Origin: a bacterium
GTDB lineage: Bacteria > SAR324 > XYD2-FULL-50-16
Length of the DNA: 64,000 bases
Assembly: GCA_018829445.1 (NCBI GenBank)
Contig: JAHJTV010000086.1
Location: 1-64,000, forward strand
Direction: 5' to 3'
This document shows positions 7,455 to 16,447 of this stretch, in pieces; position 1 is the stretch's first letter; every line of letters begins with the position of its first letter. The notes beneath the pieces are model-generated. The model was given only the letters and a program-made list of their open reading frames with translations. It made no database searches and was not told the DNA's origin. The position numbers and the translations under genes were made by a program.

Positions 7455-9107
7455 TTATCTGGCAGCTGGAAAGGGTTCTCCGCCCAGCACTGTTCCCCAG
7501 ACGGGAATGTCCTTAATTTTCAATGGATCCACATCAAAGGGATTTTTTTCCAATACTGTAAAATCGGCCAGTTTACCCGGTTCGATACTACCAACATCCT
7601 GATCCATTTTCAAAGTATATGCCGCATCCAGAGTCACAGCATATAGAGCATCATACACAGAGAGTCTTTCATGTTCACCTAACACTCGTCCGGAAGAGGT
7701 TTGACGGTTAACTGCAGCCCATACGGAGTGAATCTGGCTGATGGGAGTAATGGGTGCATCACTGTGCATGGAAAAGTGAACCCCCATTTGCTTTGCGGTC
7801 TGACAAGCGTTCATGCGATGGGCCCGGTCCGGTCCGACCGTGGTTTCATAGTGCTTATCTCCCCAGTAGTAAATATGGTTCGAAAAGATATTGGCGCTGA
7901 CTCCCAATCTGGCCATGCGCCTGTACTGTGCCGGGCTGGTTAGTTGACTGTGATGGATGGTATGGCGGTGGTCCAGCCAAGGTTTTTCAGCCTGAACTCT
8001 TTCCACTGCATCCAAAAACACATCCACAGCTTCATCACCGTTGCAGTGACAATGCATGTTTAAACCATGCCTGTGATAGGACAGCAGCGTTTTGACCATC
8101 TCTTCAGGAGGTGTCAGCCACATGCCGTTGGGATTCCCGTTATGATAACCGGGTTTTCGCAATCTGGCGGTAAATCCCTGAATAGAGCCATCCAAAAAGT
8201 ATTTGATAATGCCCAGTCGGAGTTTTTTTGAACTTTGCTGTCCCTGTTTTATCACCCATTGTGCAGCTTCATCATGATCTTTAACATCATGCAGCATCGG
8301 GAGGTACAACTGGGCAATACGAACCGGGTAATCCGGAGCATCAATCAACCGCTTCAATCTGTTCAGGGCTGCCTGATCGCCCGGACTGCCATAGGCCATT
8401 TCAGCTATCGTTGTGCAGCCGGCATTTTTAGCTTGAATACCATAAGTCAGCCAGTTTCGGTCAATCTGAGCTCCATCAGCAACTTTGAGGTAGATGTCAC
8501 CAGCCAATCGTAGTGCATAAGGTTCTCGCAACTCTCCTGTGAGTTCACCGTTTGCTCCAATATCTACGCCTTCCACAGCGGTGTCTTTCGTGATATTCAT
8601 TAATGACATCAGGGCTGTGTTAACGGTTGCCAGATGATCGCTGATATGAAAGACAAAAATCGGTCGCTTTTTAGAAATCCGATCAAGATGAGATACATTT
8701 AACCAGTCCTTTTCAAAAAAGATGGGATCAAACCCCCAAACCACCAAAGGTTCATCGGGATTTGTCATGGTATGATCCAACATTTTGAGAGTCGTCAATA
8801 CCTCTTCAAAATCCTTTAGACCTTTCCATTTTCTGCCATCCGGACCCACTCGATCATAATACCCAATATAAGGGAAGCCCCAGTGGGTTCCCTCACCAAT
8901 ATGACTGTGGGCTTCGATCAGTCCCGGAATCAAAATCAAGTCTTCAAATTTGTTATCGACTTCAAACGGCCCATAACTTTTCATTTCCTCAAGGGATCCA
9001 ACGCCCAGGATCATGCCATCCCGGACAGCCACTGCTGTTCCTTCAGGCCGGGTAGCATTCATGGTGATGATCTTTCTCGCCGGAAAAAGAGTGGTTTTTG
9101 AGTTCAT
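7455..9107 (-). CDS. Metal-dependent amidohydrolase (amidohydrolase_3/YtcJ-like), paralogue 1
   Basis: A 550-residue protein of the amidohydrolase_3 family. Metal-binding HxH is at residues 67-69 (EAHSHIGEG). Downstream are FLDGSIQGFTARLRKPGY, MHCHCNGDEAVD, the histidine pair in IHHSQLTS, and HSDAPITPI with the catalytic-type Asp. The C-terminal beta-sandwich ends GKLADFTVLEKNPF. The family hydrolyses C-N bonds of amides or cyclic ureides; the substrate is unknown. GGAGG lies upstream of the ATG. It has a paralogue at 11203-12837, facing the opposite way. Both genes carry the same 92-bp element upstream. Confidence 0.88.
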   Translation of the reverse strand: MNSKTTLFPARKIITMNATRPEGTAVAVRDGMILGVGSLEEMKSYGPFEVDNKFEDLILIPGLIEAHSHIGEGTHWGFPYIGYYDRVGPDGRKWKGLKDFEEVLTTLKMLDHTMTNPDEPLVVWGFDPIFFEKDWLNVSHLDRISKKRPIFVFHISDHLATVNTALMSLMNITKDTAVEGVDIGANGELTGELREPYALRLAGDIYLKVADGAQIDRNWLTYGIQAKNAGCTTIAEMAYGSPGDQAALNRLKRLIDAPDYPVRIAQLYLPMLHDVKDHDEAAQWVIKQGQQSSKKLRLGIIKYFLDGSIQGFTARLRKPGYHNGNPNGMWLTPPEEMVKTLLSYHRHGLNMHCHCNGDEAVDVFLDAVERVQAEKPWLDHRHTIHHSQLTSPAQYRRMARLGVSANIFSNHIYYWGDKHYETTVGPDRAHRMNACQTAKQMGVHFSMHSDAPITPISQIHSVWAAVNRQTSSGRVLGEHERLSVYDALYAVTLDAAYTLKMDQDVGSIEPGKLADFTVLEKNPFDVDPLKIKDIPVWGTVLGGEPFPAAR

Positions 9108-9268
9108 AATCTATCATCCTCCAATTATTTGTTTTTGCCATTGAATCTGTCTGATTAGAACTCAAATGGCAGCCCCAGTTCGGCTAAATGCGCTCAAAAG
9201 CTTTAAAAACAGGCGTTTGTAATCCTTGCTCTTGGCAATATTTGCTTAAGTAAGTGTTTATAGGGCTC

Positions 9269-9319
9269 GATCCGGCATACAGGGAGAGATATCCCATAAT
9301 AACAATTGATTCCGGATCA
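9269..9319 (+). repeat. Degenerate copy of the 80-bp palindromic repeat
   Basis: GATCCGGCATACAG, GAGAGATAT, CATAAT.ACAAT and GATTCCGG.TC appear in the same order as in the intact element at 28780-28859, with small insertions. The outer CTGTCAT termini are lost on the left and eroded on the right (ATTGTCAC). It lies in the 660-base region between the first amidohydrolase and the AraC gene, which holds repeats but no gene I can support. Confidence 0.6.
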
Positions 9320-9382
9320 ACAGATTGTCACAATAGAAAAATTGAAGATTTTTCCAGTATAAACAGACGTCAAGTCACACTA

Positions 9383-9474
9383 TTTTACTTTTATAAGCCA
9401 TAATGGACACAATTGGCGAATTCCAAAAATAATATCTCGTGGTAAAAAGATATGAATTCGTTGCTACAAGGTTT
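9383..9474 (-). repeat. 92-bp inverted repeat, left copy
   Basis: This block is the reverse complement of 10931-11022 with six mismatches (positions 9389, 9395, 9417, 9419, 9431, 9443) and no gaps, about 93% identity. Core parts include GCCATAATGGACACAATTGG and AAAGATATGAATTCGTTGCT. Its gene-proximal end is 275 bases upstream of the amidohydrolase start at 9107. Read toward that gene it has the same orientation as the right copy read toward the second amidohydrolase. That favours a shared regulatory module over a random repeat. Confidence 0.85.
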
Positions 9475-9479
9475 GTCAT

Positions 9480-9529
9480 CTGTCATCCCGGATCCCCAGT
9501 CAAGCTGAGGACAGGCCCGATCCGGGATC
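9480..9529 (+). repeat. REP-like palindrome
   Basis: CTGTCATCCCGGATC begins the element. ATCCCGGATC (9485-9494) and GATCCGGGAT (9519-9528) are a perfect 10-bp inverted repeat with a 24-base loop. The CTGTCAT.CCGG start is the same as that of the element at 28780. It immediately follows the left 92-bp copy. Confidence 0.65.
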
Positions 9530-9767
9530 TTGTTGATCAAGGTTTTGCAGCGTTGAACAAATTCACCCTGGTTGTCATCAAAATGCGTCTTGATTAAAAA
9601 GAAGTCTGAGAGTATAAAAAAATGACGGGTTGAAACACCAAGAAAATTATAACATACTGATATTACGGGTGTCATAAAGATAGTGATAGATATTGTTTGA
9701 GAACTGAGTGTCATATGAATAAAAAATACGGACCTCATTGTTTTTTCAACAGCAATAAGAATATACT

Positions 9768-10775
9768 ATGGCTTCAAAAGAGACTACTAGCGGGTTAGGA
9801 GCTCGTCTTTTTTTTAATGCTGCTTGCTGTCAAGGCTTGAAACTGGATGAAATTGAAAAGGAAACCGGTATCATCTTGAAAAGACTCGAAAAGCCAACAG
9901 TTCGATTTCAGATCGCACAGTTGGAAAAACTGGCTGCTATTGCTTATCAGGTAACCGGTGATCCCGCTTTGGCGCTTCATCTATTTCCCAAGTATTGCTA
10001 TCGTTATGAAACCCTGTTAATTCATTTGCTTCTCAACTGCAGCAGTTTAAAGGAAATGTTTCAATGCTGGTCGCTCTACGCCGGGCTCGAATCGGGCAAT
10101 ACACGTATCAAAGTTTTTGATGATAAAGAAAATGTAGTCGTTTGTTTTGACTACGATTTTTCCGAACAACACATCTGGATTCCCGAATACCATCTGGCAG
10201 GGTGCATTGTTAATAGCCGTATGTTTTTAGGACAAACCTTTACGCCAGTTGAAGTAAGGTTTCAACACCCGGCTCCGGAGTATATCTCGGCCTATCGAAA
10301 GCTGTTCAAGTGTCCGGTCATCTGTAATGCTGGTGAGAATGCACTGGTTATTAATAAGGACGATATGGTAAAACCCATAGCCTCTGCCAACTCCTTTTTG
10401 AAACAGATTTTGAAGAATCAGGCCGATGAGGTTTTGCAGCGGTTCATCATTCAGGAAAGTTATAAAGAGAAAGTGCAGAATCTGATAGAAAACAGACTTT
10501 CTGAAGGAGCTGTTGATATTGAGAAAATATCCTGCATCTTGAATATGGATCGTACAACCTTACATCGCAAATTAAAGAAAGAAGGAACCTCATTTACCGA
10601 TGTACTTGCCGACACCCGGCAAAAACTGGCCAATAAATATTTAAGACGAGGGTATAAGGTATCGGAAATCGCCTATCAGCTTGGGTTTTCTGATTCCAGC
10701 GCTTTCCAATGTGCATTTAAGCGGTGGTATGGACAAAGCCCCGGTCAGTATCGAAATCATCTAATAGCAGACTAA
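9768..10775 (+). CDS. AraC-family transcriptional regulator
   Basis: A 335-residue protein. Residues about 20-200 form the arabinose-binding-domain-2 type sensor found in OruR/QuiR-like regulators. The C-terminal 100 residues are an AraC double helix-turn-helix (ILNMDRTTLHRKLKKEG, then VSEIAYQLGFSDSSAFQCAF and KRWYGQSPGQYR). These regulators typically activate amino acid or small-molecule catabolism. The gene lies between two oppositely oriented paralogous amidohydrolase genes and between the two copies of a 92-bp repeat, so it is the natural candidate to control both. No strong RBS is seen before the ATG. Confidence 0.88.
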   Translation: MASKETTSGLGARLFFNAACCQGLKLDEIEKETGIILKRLEKPTVRFQIAQLEKLAAIAYQVTGDPALALHLFPKYCYRYETLLIHLLLNCSSLKEMFQCWSLYAGLESGNTRIKVFDDKENVVVCFDYDFSEQHIWIPEYHLAGCIVNSRMFLGQTFTPVEVRFQHPAPEYISAYRKLFKCPVICNAGENALVINKDDMVKPIASANSFLKQILKNQADEVLQRFIIQESYKEKVQNLIENRLSEGAVDIEKISCILNMDRTTLHRKLKKEGTSFTDVLADTRQKLANKYLRRGYKVSEIAYQLGFSDSSAFQCAFKRWYGQSPGQYRNHLIAD

Positions 10776-10930
10776 CCTGAGATCTCTTCTTAAGCTTTCC
10801 CAAAAACAATGAGTTCCATTCTTCAAACAGATCGGAACTGCGGTTTTCTCTTCCCCATAGCCAACAACAGTTTGCCGGATTGTTTTTAAAAGGCTGTTAG
10901 TAGCCTTTATAATACAAATTACCGAATGAA

Positions 10931-11022
10931 AAACCTTGTAGCAACGAATTCATATCTTTTTGCCACGAGATATCATTTTTGGAATCCACCAATTGTGTCC
11001 ATTATGGCTCATAAATGTAAAA
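10931..11022 (+). repeat. 92-bp inverted repeat, right copy
   Basis: Reverse complement of 9383-9474 with 86 of 92 positions identical. It ends 180 bases before the ATG of the second amidohydrolase and starts 155 bases after the AraC stop. Regulator binding is inferred from position only. The rest of 10776-11202 contains a 29-bp palindrome (11058-11086) and no gene. Confidence 0.85.
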
Positions 11023-11057
11023 AATTCGATAAATTGATAAATGTCCAAGTATTGTGT

Positions 11058-11086
11058 GATAAATTTGCGTAATACGTAAATTTATC
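11058..11086 (+). promoter_or_regulatory. 29-bp near-perfect palindrome upstream of amidohydrolase 2
   Basis: GATAAATTTGCGT (11058-11070), a 3-base centre AAT, then ACGTAAATTTATC (11074-11086): 12 of 13 positions are complementary. It is 117 bases before the amidohydrolase ATG, in AT-rich DNA. It could be an operator for a dimeric repressor or activator. I see no equivalent palindrome before the first amidohydrolase. Confidence 0.5.
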
Positions 11087-11202
11087 CAAAATATTTAAAT
11101 TTTCCAGATGATTTTTGATGTATAAAATTGTGGCTAAAACCTCTGTACGGATAAATACTGTCAAATCTGACTGAACTAACAATAATAAATAAAAATTTAG
11201 CA

Positions 11203-12837
11203 ATGAAAGAAGAACAACCATCTGCGGATCGTCTCATTTTCATTAATGGTAATCTGTTAACAATGGATTCAGCCAATAGTGTAGCCGAAGCAATAGCCAT
11301 CAAAGATGACAAAATTGAGGCTATCGGAAAAAATGGGGATATTCAACAACTCGCTACTGAATTCAGTAGGGTGATTGACCTGGAAGGAAAAACGATGTTG
11401 CCTGGGTTTATAGAGGCTCATGGCCATTTTCCTTTTTCCGGCTTCAACGCTGTCGGTGTGAATCTGAATAGCCCCCCGATTGGAACCCTGACCTGCCTTG
11501 ATGACATTATCACCGCTTTGAAGCAACAGGCCGAAAAAACTGAAAAGGGGAAATGGGTATTTGGCTTCGGATTTGATGATACATCGATCACGGAAAAACA
11601 GCACTTAACACGCACCCTGCTGGACGAGATTTCAACAGATCATCCCATTTGTATTACCCATATTTCCATGCATCTCGCTTATGCCAACAGTCTGGGCCTT
11701 TCATTGTCCGGCATTACCGAGGATACACCTGATCCGGTGGGGGGAGTAATCTGCAAAGATCCTGAATCGGGGAAACCGAACGGAGTCCTTGAAGAAACTG
11801 CAGCAATGCAGCTGTTTTATGCAGTGTTCGGGTCTTTTCTGGAAAAGATTGAAGATATCGTCAACTGGTCCGTTCAGGACTATGCTTCACACGGAGTGAC
11901 AACAGTTCAATGCGGTGTTGTTTCCGAAATGTTGATGGCTGTTATGCAACCTCAATTGACTTCAGAATCATTTCCACTCCGCGCCATTATCTGGCCTGAT
12001 GCGGAATTTTCCGAGAAAATCATCGACGGTGGTTTTGATGTCGCCGCTTTGAATTCAAATAGAATTCAGGTGGGAGCAGCAAAACTGATCGGTGATGGTT
12101 CAATACAGGCATACACCGCCCATCTGACAAAACCGTATCACATTCCGTTCAAGGGAAATACGGCTTATCGGGGGTATCCGGTAACTGACAGGGAAACAAT
12201 GACCCAATGGGTGAAAAAATTTCATCGAGCAGGAATGCAGATAGCCATTCATGGAAATGGAGATGCTACCATCGATGATATAATTTATGCCGTGGATCAA
12301 GCTCAAATGGAGTTCCCAAGAGAGGACACCCGGCATATTGCGATCCATGCACAAACTACCAGGGAAGACCAACTGGATGAGATGAAGCGGCTGGGGATAA
12401 CACCCAGCTTTTTTTCAGCACATGCATATTACTGGGGAGATCGTCATTGCAATATCTTCCTGGGAAAGGAGCGGGCTTTTCGGTTAAATCCAGCAAAGTC
12501 AGCATTGGATAAGGGAATCCCGATTACCATTCACCTGGATACGCCGGTAACCCCTATCAATCCTCTTTTGCTTGTTTGGAGCGCTGTTAATCGACTCTCT
12601 GCCGGTGGTAATATTATTGGCGAAAAAGAGTGCATCACTCCCACACAAGCTTTGCGGGCGGTGACTATCGATGCAGCCTGGCAGGTTTTTCAAGAACATA
12701 ACCGCGGATCTTTGGAAAAAGGAAAATATGCCGATATGGTTATTTTGTCGGAAGATCCCCAAAAGAGTCGCTCCGCCGCCAAAGAAACCGAAATACTGGA
12801 AACAATTGTGGGCGGAAAAACGGTTTATAAAAAATAG
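11203..12837 (+). CDS. Metal-dependent amidohydrolase (amidohydrolase_3/YtcJ-like), paralogue 2
   Basis: A 544-residue protein homologous along its length to the product of 7455-9107. HxH is at residues 73-75 (EAHGHFPF). Other shared motifs are IGDGSIQAYTAHLTKPYH, IHGNGDATIDD, IHAQTT, HLDTPVTPI and the ending LEKGKYADMVILSEDP. Divergence between the paralogues is large, so they probably act on different but related amides. The RBS before the ATG is weak. It is followed after 157 bases by a GltS-like symporter gene on the same strand, which may import the product or substrate. Confidence 0.88.
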   Translation: MKEEQPSADRLIFINGNLLTMDSANSVAEAIAIKDDKIEAIGKNGDIQQLATEFSRVIDLEGKTMLPGFIEAHGHFPFSGFNAVGVNLNSPPIGTLTCLDDIITALKQQAEKTEKGKWVFGFGFDDTSITEKQHLTRTLLDEISTDHPICITHISMHLAYANSLGLSLSGITEDTPDPVGGVICKDPESGKPNGVLEETAAMQLFYAVFGSFLEKIEDIVNWSVQDYASHGVTTVQCGVVSEMLMAVMQPQLTSESFPLRAIIWPDAEFSEKIIDGGFDVAALNSNRIQVGAAKLIGDGSIQAYTAHLTKPYHIPFKGNTAYRGYPVTDRETMTQWVKKFHRAGMQIAIHGNGDATIDDIIYAVDQAQMEFPREDTRHIAIHAQTTREDQLDEMKRLGITPSFFSAHAYYWGDRHCNIFLGKERAFRLNPAKSALDKGIPITIHLDTPVTPINPLLLVWSAVNRLSAGGNIIGEKECITPTQALRAVTIDAAWQVFQEHNRGSLEKGKYADMVILSEDPQKSRSAAKETEILETIVGGKTVYKK

Positions 12838-12994
12838 ATCAACTGAAATACGCTGCATGCGGCGTGATAAAACCTATTGTTATCACAATCCCGGAAATCT
12901 TTGATCGCCGAAAATTTCCTGTTGAAAAATGGGCGGGCACTCAAAGCGGTAGTATCCGGGTCTTTTTTTAATATGATTAAAGGAGGAAGAGGTT

Positions 12995-14389
12995 ATGACA
13001 GCTTCATTTCCCGGATTTTTAATATTTGGGGCCATGTCAGTCATGTTACTTTTGGGAGTGTTTTTGCGGGCAAAAATCAAGTTTCTGCAATCCACCATGG
13101 TTCCGGCGGCTCTGATTGGTGGTGTCATCGGTTTTATTCTTATCAGCCTCGGCTGGCTGAAATACTACTCCCCGGAAGGTGCCTGGGTTACCATGATGGC
13201 TACCGATTTTCTACCGTTTACCTTTCATGCTTTCAACATCAGCTTTATTTCACTGTGTTTGACACGTAATGATAATGCCGGTCCCCGCTCCAAGGTTATC
13301 AAAGGCGGCCTGTGGCTGTCGTTTGCCTGGTGTGCTAGTCTGACATTGCAGGCACTTGTCGGGGGCGGTATCGTATTCCTCTATGACATGATTACCGGGG
13401 GTGACATCAGTGTTTTTCTCGGATATCTTGTAACTCATGGCTTTACCCAGGGTCCGGGTCAGGCTTTTGCGATTGGAAAAATATGGGAAAGTGCAGGGAT
13501 ACAAGATGCAACGACCATGGGATTGATCTGGGCGGCATTCGGGTTTTTATTCGCATACCTCATCGGTATCCCCATGGCCCGAAATTATGTTAACAAAGGA
13601 TTGAACAGCAACAAACGATCGAAAATAAATGAAGAATTCCTGTCCGGTCTTCTTAAAAAGGACCAGCAACTGGTTGCCGGAAAGGAAACAACCCATTCCT
13701 CATCTGTCGAGACCCTGGCGTATCATATGGCGATCATCGGTATCGTTTATATCCTGACGTATGCCTTGATTGCCATTGTCCGGGATAACACCACCAATCG
13801 GACGCTTTTAATGATGTTTGCTTATCCGACTTTCTTTTTTCACGCCGTGTATATCAGTTTGATAGTCCGAAAAGTCATGGACTCCATCGGTATCGGTCAC
13901 CTAACGGATCCCGGCATGCAAAAACGGATTACCGGTTTGTCGGTTGACTATCTGCTGGTGTCTTCAATTATGGGAATTTCCCTGATTGTTTTGACCAAGT
14001 ATCTCGGTGTTATCATTGCTGTCTGTATTGGTGTGACAGTGGTAACCTATATCATGGTTCGGATTTTTGCCAGCCGCTTGACTGAACTTTCACCGGAACG
14101 GGCAGTTACCGTTTTTGGGTGTGCCTGCGGATCGACAGCCAGTGGATTGTTGTTACTTCGTGTCCTGGATGCCGATTTCAGTACCAGTGTCGGATTGGAG
14201 CTTGCTTTTTTCAACGTGGCCATATTCTTTATCATGCTGCCGGTAATGCCGATCATGTTTGCATTACCGACTTATGGCCATCTGAGTATTGTGGCCATCT
14301 ATGGTTTATATACGCTGATTATGTTCGCAGCGCTGTGGTTTATCGCCAGATGGAAACCCTCTCCAGCAACAGCTGAGGCTACCAATTAG
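12995..14389 (+). CDS. Sodium/glutamate-symporter-like permease (GltS family)
   Basis: A 464-residue polytopic membrane protein with about ten to twelve hydrophobic segments. QSTMVPAALIGGVIGF near residue 34 and the long glycine-rich half repeats match the ESS/GltS sodium:glutamate symporter family. GGAGGAAGAGG precedes the ATG. It is the last gene of a probable operon with the amidohydrolase at 11203, suggesting uptake of an amino acid or an acidic hydrolysis product. The exact substrate is not known. A hairpin follows at 14409. Confidence 0.8.
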   Translation: MTASFPGFLIFGAMSVMLLLGVFLRAKIKFLQSTMVPAALIGGVIGFILISLGWLKYYSPEGAWVTMMATDFLPFTFHAFNISFISLCLTRNDNAGPRSKVIKGGLWLSFAWCASLTLQALVGGGIVFLYDMITGGDISVFLGYLVTHGFTQGPGQAFAIGKIWESAGIQDATTMGLIWAAFGFLFAYLIGIPMARNYVNKGLNSNKRSKINEEFLSGLLKKDQQLVAGKETTHSSSVETLAYHMAIIGIVYILTYALIAIVRDNTTNRTLLMMFAYPTFFFHAVYISLIVRKVMDSIGIGHLTDPGMQKRITGLSVDYLLVSSIMGISLIVLTKYLGVIIAVCIGVTVVTYIMVRIFASRLTELSPERAVTVFGCACGSTASGLLLLRVLDADFSTSVGLELAFFNVAIFFIMLPVMPIMFALPTYGHLSIVAIYGLYTLIMFAALWFIARWKPSPATAEATN

Positions 14390-14408
14390 AATGGTTTAGA
14401 TCGTTACC

Positions 14409-14429
14409 AGGGGCTGTTATCCAGCCCCT
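14409..14429 (+). terminator. GC-rich hairpin after the symporter gene
   Basis: AGGGGCTG and CAGCCCCT form a perfect 8-bp stem with a 5-base loop, 20 bases after the symporter stop. No T-run follows, so termination would be weak or factor-assisted. Confidence 0.45.
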
Positions 14430-14777
14430 TCCAGCTTACTGAGACATTGGATTAAAAGCATTGGATAAAATATTCCAGGTTCTTCCTCAGCCGTTGTGAT
14501 CAGATCTCCGTGGGTAACAATTCCTTTTCCGTTCAACGTCTGGTACCCGGAAGCCAACACTCAGTAACGATGATCATTTGGTATTAATCCAAAATCTGTT
14601 AAGCAGTGTGGATAGATTTTCCCCGTTCTAAAGATTTAAAATCTTCATGTAAACTGTTTTTGTATTTAATTGTGTTTTTTCGCGAATGATCATTGGAAGT
14701 GTGTTCAATTCTTATACTATTTTACTTGAGTTTTGCAGCCGCTTAAAATCTACAATCTGTTAAAAATTGGAGGATAT
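14430..14777. other. Intergenic region, no gene recognised
   Basis: About 350 AT-leaning bases between the symporter hairpin and the acyl-CoA synthetase start. I see stop codons in all frames, no RNA gene and no clear promoter boxes. The promoter of the next gene presumably lies here. Confidence 0.5.
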
Positions 14778-16340
14778 ATGAGTGCTATCATTAAGGCCAA
14801 GGTAATAGGGGATGCGTTGAAACAAGCAGTAGCAGAGTCATCTGGTGATACCATGATGATCTATGAAGGAAGGGAAATCACATTTGGTGAGGTTGACGCA
14901 ATATCGGACCGGGTGGCATCCGGCTTGTTAAAACTGGGTTTCAACAAGGGAGATAAAATCGGAATTATCGCCCTTAACCAGCCGGAGTGGTTGTATACAT
15001 ACTTCGCCGCAGCAAAGATCGGTGTTGTCATTACCGGATTAAGTGTACGGTATCGGGATACGGAACTGGACTATATTCTGAATCAGAGTAAAACTCGTGC
15101 GGTTTTATGTCTGGCTGCGCTGGGCGAAATGGACTATGTCTCATTTTTTAATAATTTCAAAGGAAAAATTCCATCGGTCAAAGAGTTTATATTCATTGGG
15201 AAAAACGGATTTGAGGGGTGCCTCTCCTTTAATGACCTGATGAATACGGAGATCGATCAGGAAGCTCTTAAAAAAGCCAAGGCCAGTGTTCAACCGGATG
15301 ATACCATGATTATCATCTATACTTCAGGAACAACCGGCACCCCTAAAGGTGCTGTTATCAGTCATAGAAGTCAGCTCGCCTCGGCAACGGCACAAGCACA
15401 TCATACGAAAATAAATCAGGATGACATGTTTCCCATGGCACTCCCGTTTAATCATGTCGGTGGGATCACCTGTGGTATTCTGACAGCCCTGCTGGGGAAA
15501 GCCAAATACGTTCTGATTCCGATGTTCAGCCCCGACTATATCGTAAAACAGCTTTCACGCTATCAGATGACAATGGCGACCGGTGTGCCAACCATGCATA
15601 TGCTTCTGCTGATGACCGAACAATATATGGCGTTGGATCATAGCAAGATCCGCCTTGTCGTTGTAGGTGGGTCCAATGCTGATGGAACTCTACTCAAGCA
15701 GATGTCGGAAACATACAAGAATGCAAAAGTGATGAACTTGTACGGTCTGAGCGAGACATCCGGGATGGTCGTTATGAGCCCCTGGGAAAGTGATTTTGAT
15801 ATGACGGTTCAGTCCATTGGAAAACCGATCGGCGATGTGGTTGTCAAAGTGGTGGGTGAAACTGGGAATAGTCTTCCTCAAGGGGAAATCGGTGAACTTT
15901 GTTTCAGGGGAGACGCGGTTATCAGTGGTTATCTTGACATGCCGGAGAAAACAACGGAAGCCTTTAAAGATGACTGGGTGTTTACCGGAGACATGGGTTT
16001 TATGAATGAAGAGGGGTATATCATCCTCAAGGGACGTAAAAAAGAGATGTATATCCAGGGCGGATTTAACGTCTACCCCGTTGAAGTGGAAAACCTGATT
16101 GCCAGTCACCCGAAAGTAGCGATGGTTGCAGGAATCGGGGTGAAGGATGAAGTGCTGGGTGAGGTCGGTCGGTATTTTATCGTACCGGCTCCCGGCGCTG
16201 AGCCAACAGAAGAAGAGATAAAATCCTTCTGCAAGGAGCATCTGGCAGACTACAAGGTACCGAAACAGATTGTCTTCCGTACGGAACTGCCGATGACACC
16301 GGTGGGGAAAATCATGAAAACCGCCTTGGAAAAAGAATAG
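14778..16340 (+). CDS. AMP-forming acyl-CoA synthetase/ligase
   Basis: About 520 residues of the ANL adenylate-forming superfamily. The P-loop is IIYTSGTTGTPKGAVISH, followed by YGLSETSG, FTGDMGFMNEEGYIILKGRKKE (Asp and Arg of the hinge) and the catalytic Lys in PVGKIMK near the C-terminus. The enzyme activates a carboxylic acid to acyl-AMP and then acyl-CoA. Chain length cannot be told by eye. ATG 14778 is chosen for GGAGG 6 bases upstream; the open frame extends 45 bases further. It stands alone and ends at a strong hairpin. Confidence 0.88.
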   Translation: MSAIIKAKVIGDALKQAVAESSGDTMMIYEGREITFGEVDAISDRVASGLLKLGFNKGDKIGIIALNQPEWLYTYFAAAKIGVVITGLSVRYRDTELDYILNQSKTRAVLCLAALGEMDYVSFFNNFKGKIPSVKEFIFIGKNGFEGCLSFNDLMNTEIDQEALKKAKASVQPDDTMIIIYTSGTTGTPKGAVISHRSQLASATAQAHHTKINQDDMFPMALPFNHVGGITCGILTALLGKAKYVLIPMFSPDYIVKQLSRYQMTMATGVPTMHMLLLMTEQYMALDHSKIRLVVVGGSNADGTLLKQMSETYKNAKVMNLYGLSETSGMVVMSPWESDFDMTVQSIGKPIGDVVVKVVGETGNSLPQGEIGELCFRGDAVISGYLDMPEKTTEAFKDDWVFTGDMGFMNEEGYIILKGRKKEMYIQGGFNVYPVEVENLIASHPKVAMVAGIGVKDEVLGEVGRYFIVPAPGAEPTEEEIKSFCKEHLADYKVPKQIVFRTELPMTPVGKIMKTALEKE

Positions 16341-16346
16341 ATAGAA

Positions 16347-16378
16347 ATTGGTGTTATGCCGCCTGGCATGACACCAAT
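16347..16378 (+). terminator. Hairpin between convergent genes
   Basis: ATTGGTGTTATGCC and GGCATGACACCAAT form a 14-bp stem with one G-T or A-C mismatch and a 4-base loop (GCCT). It lies between the acyl-CoA synthetase (plus) and the phosphate cotransporter (minus), so it can serve both. There is no long T-run on either side. Confidence 0.55.
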
Positions 16379-16447
16379 CGTATCAGTTGCAGTCTGGAGA
16401 AGCTTGGCAAAGAGAGAAACATTTCTTTTTCGCGCATTCTCCGAAAA

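Noticed and set aside
9391..9738. Open frame of 115 codons on the minus strand
   Set aside because: It is built from the 92-bp repeat and the REP-like palindrome, has no RBS and no protein-like pattern.
9383..11022. The AraC segment as a composite transposon bounded by the 92-bp repeats
   Set aside because: No transposase lies between the repeats, their ends lack target duplications I can see, and each copy has the same orientation to its neighbouring gene, which fits regulation better.
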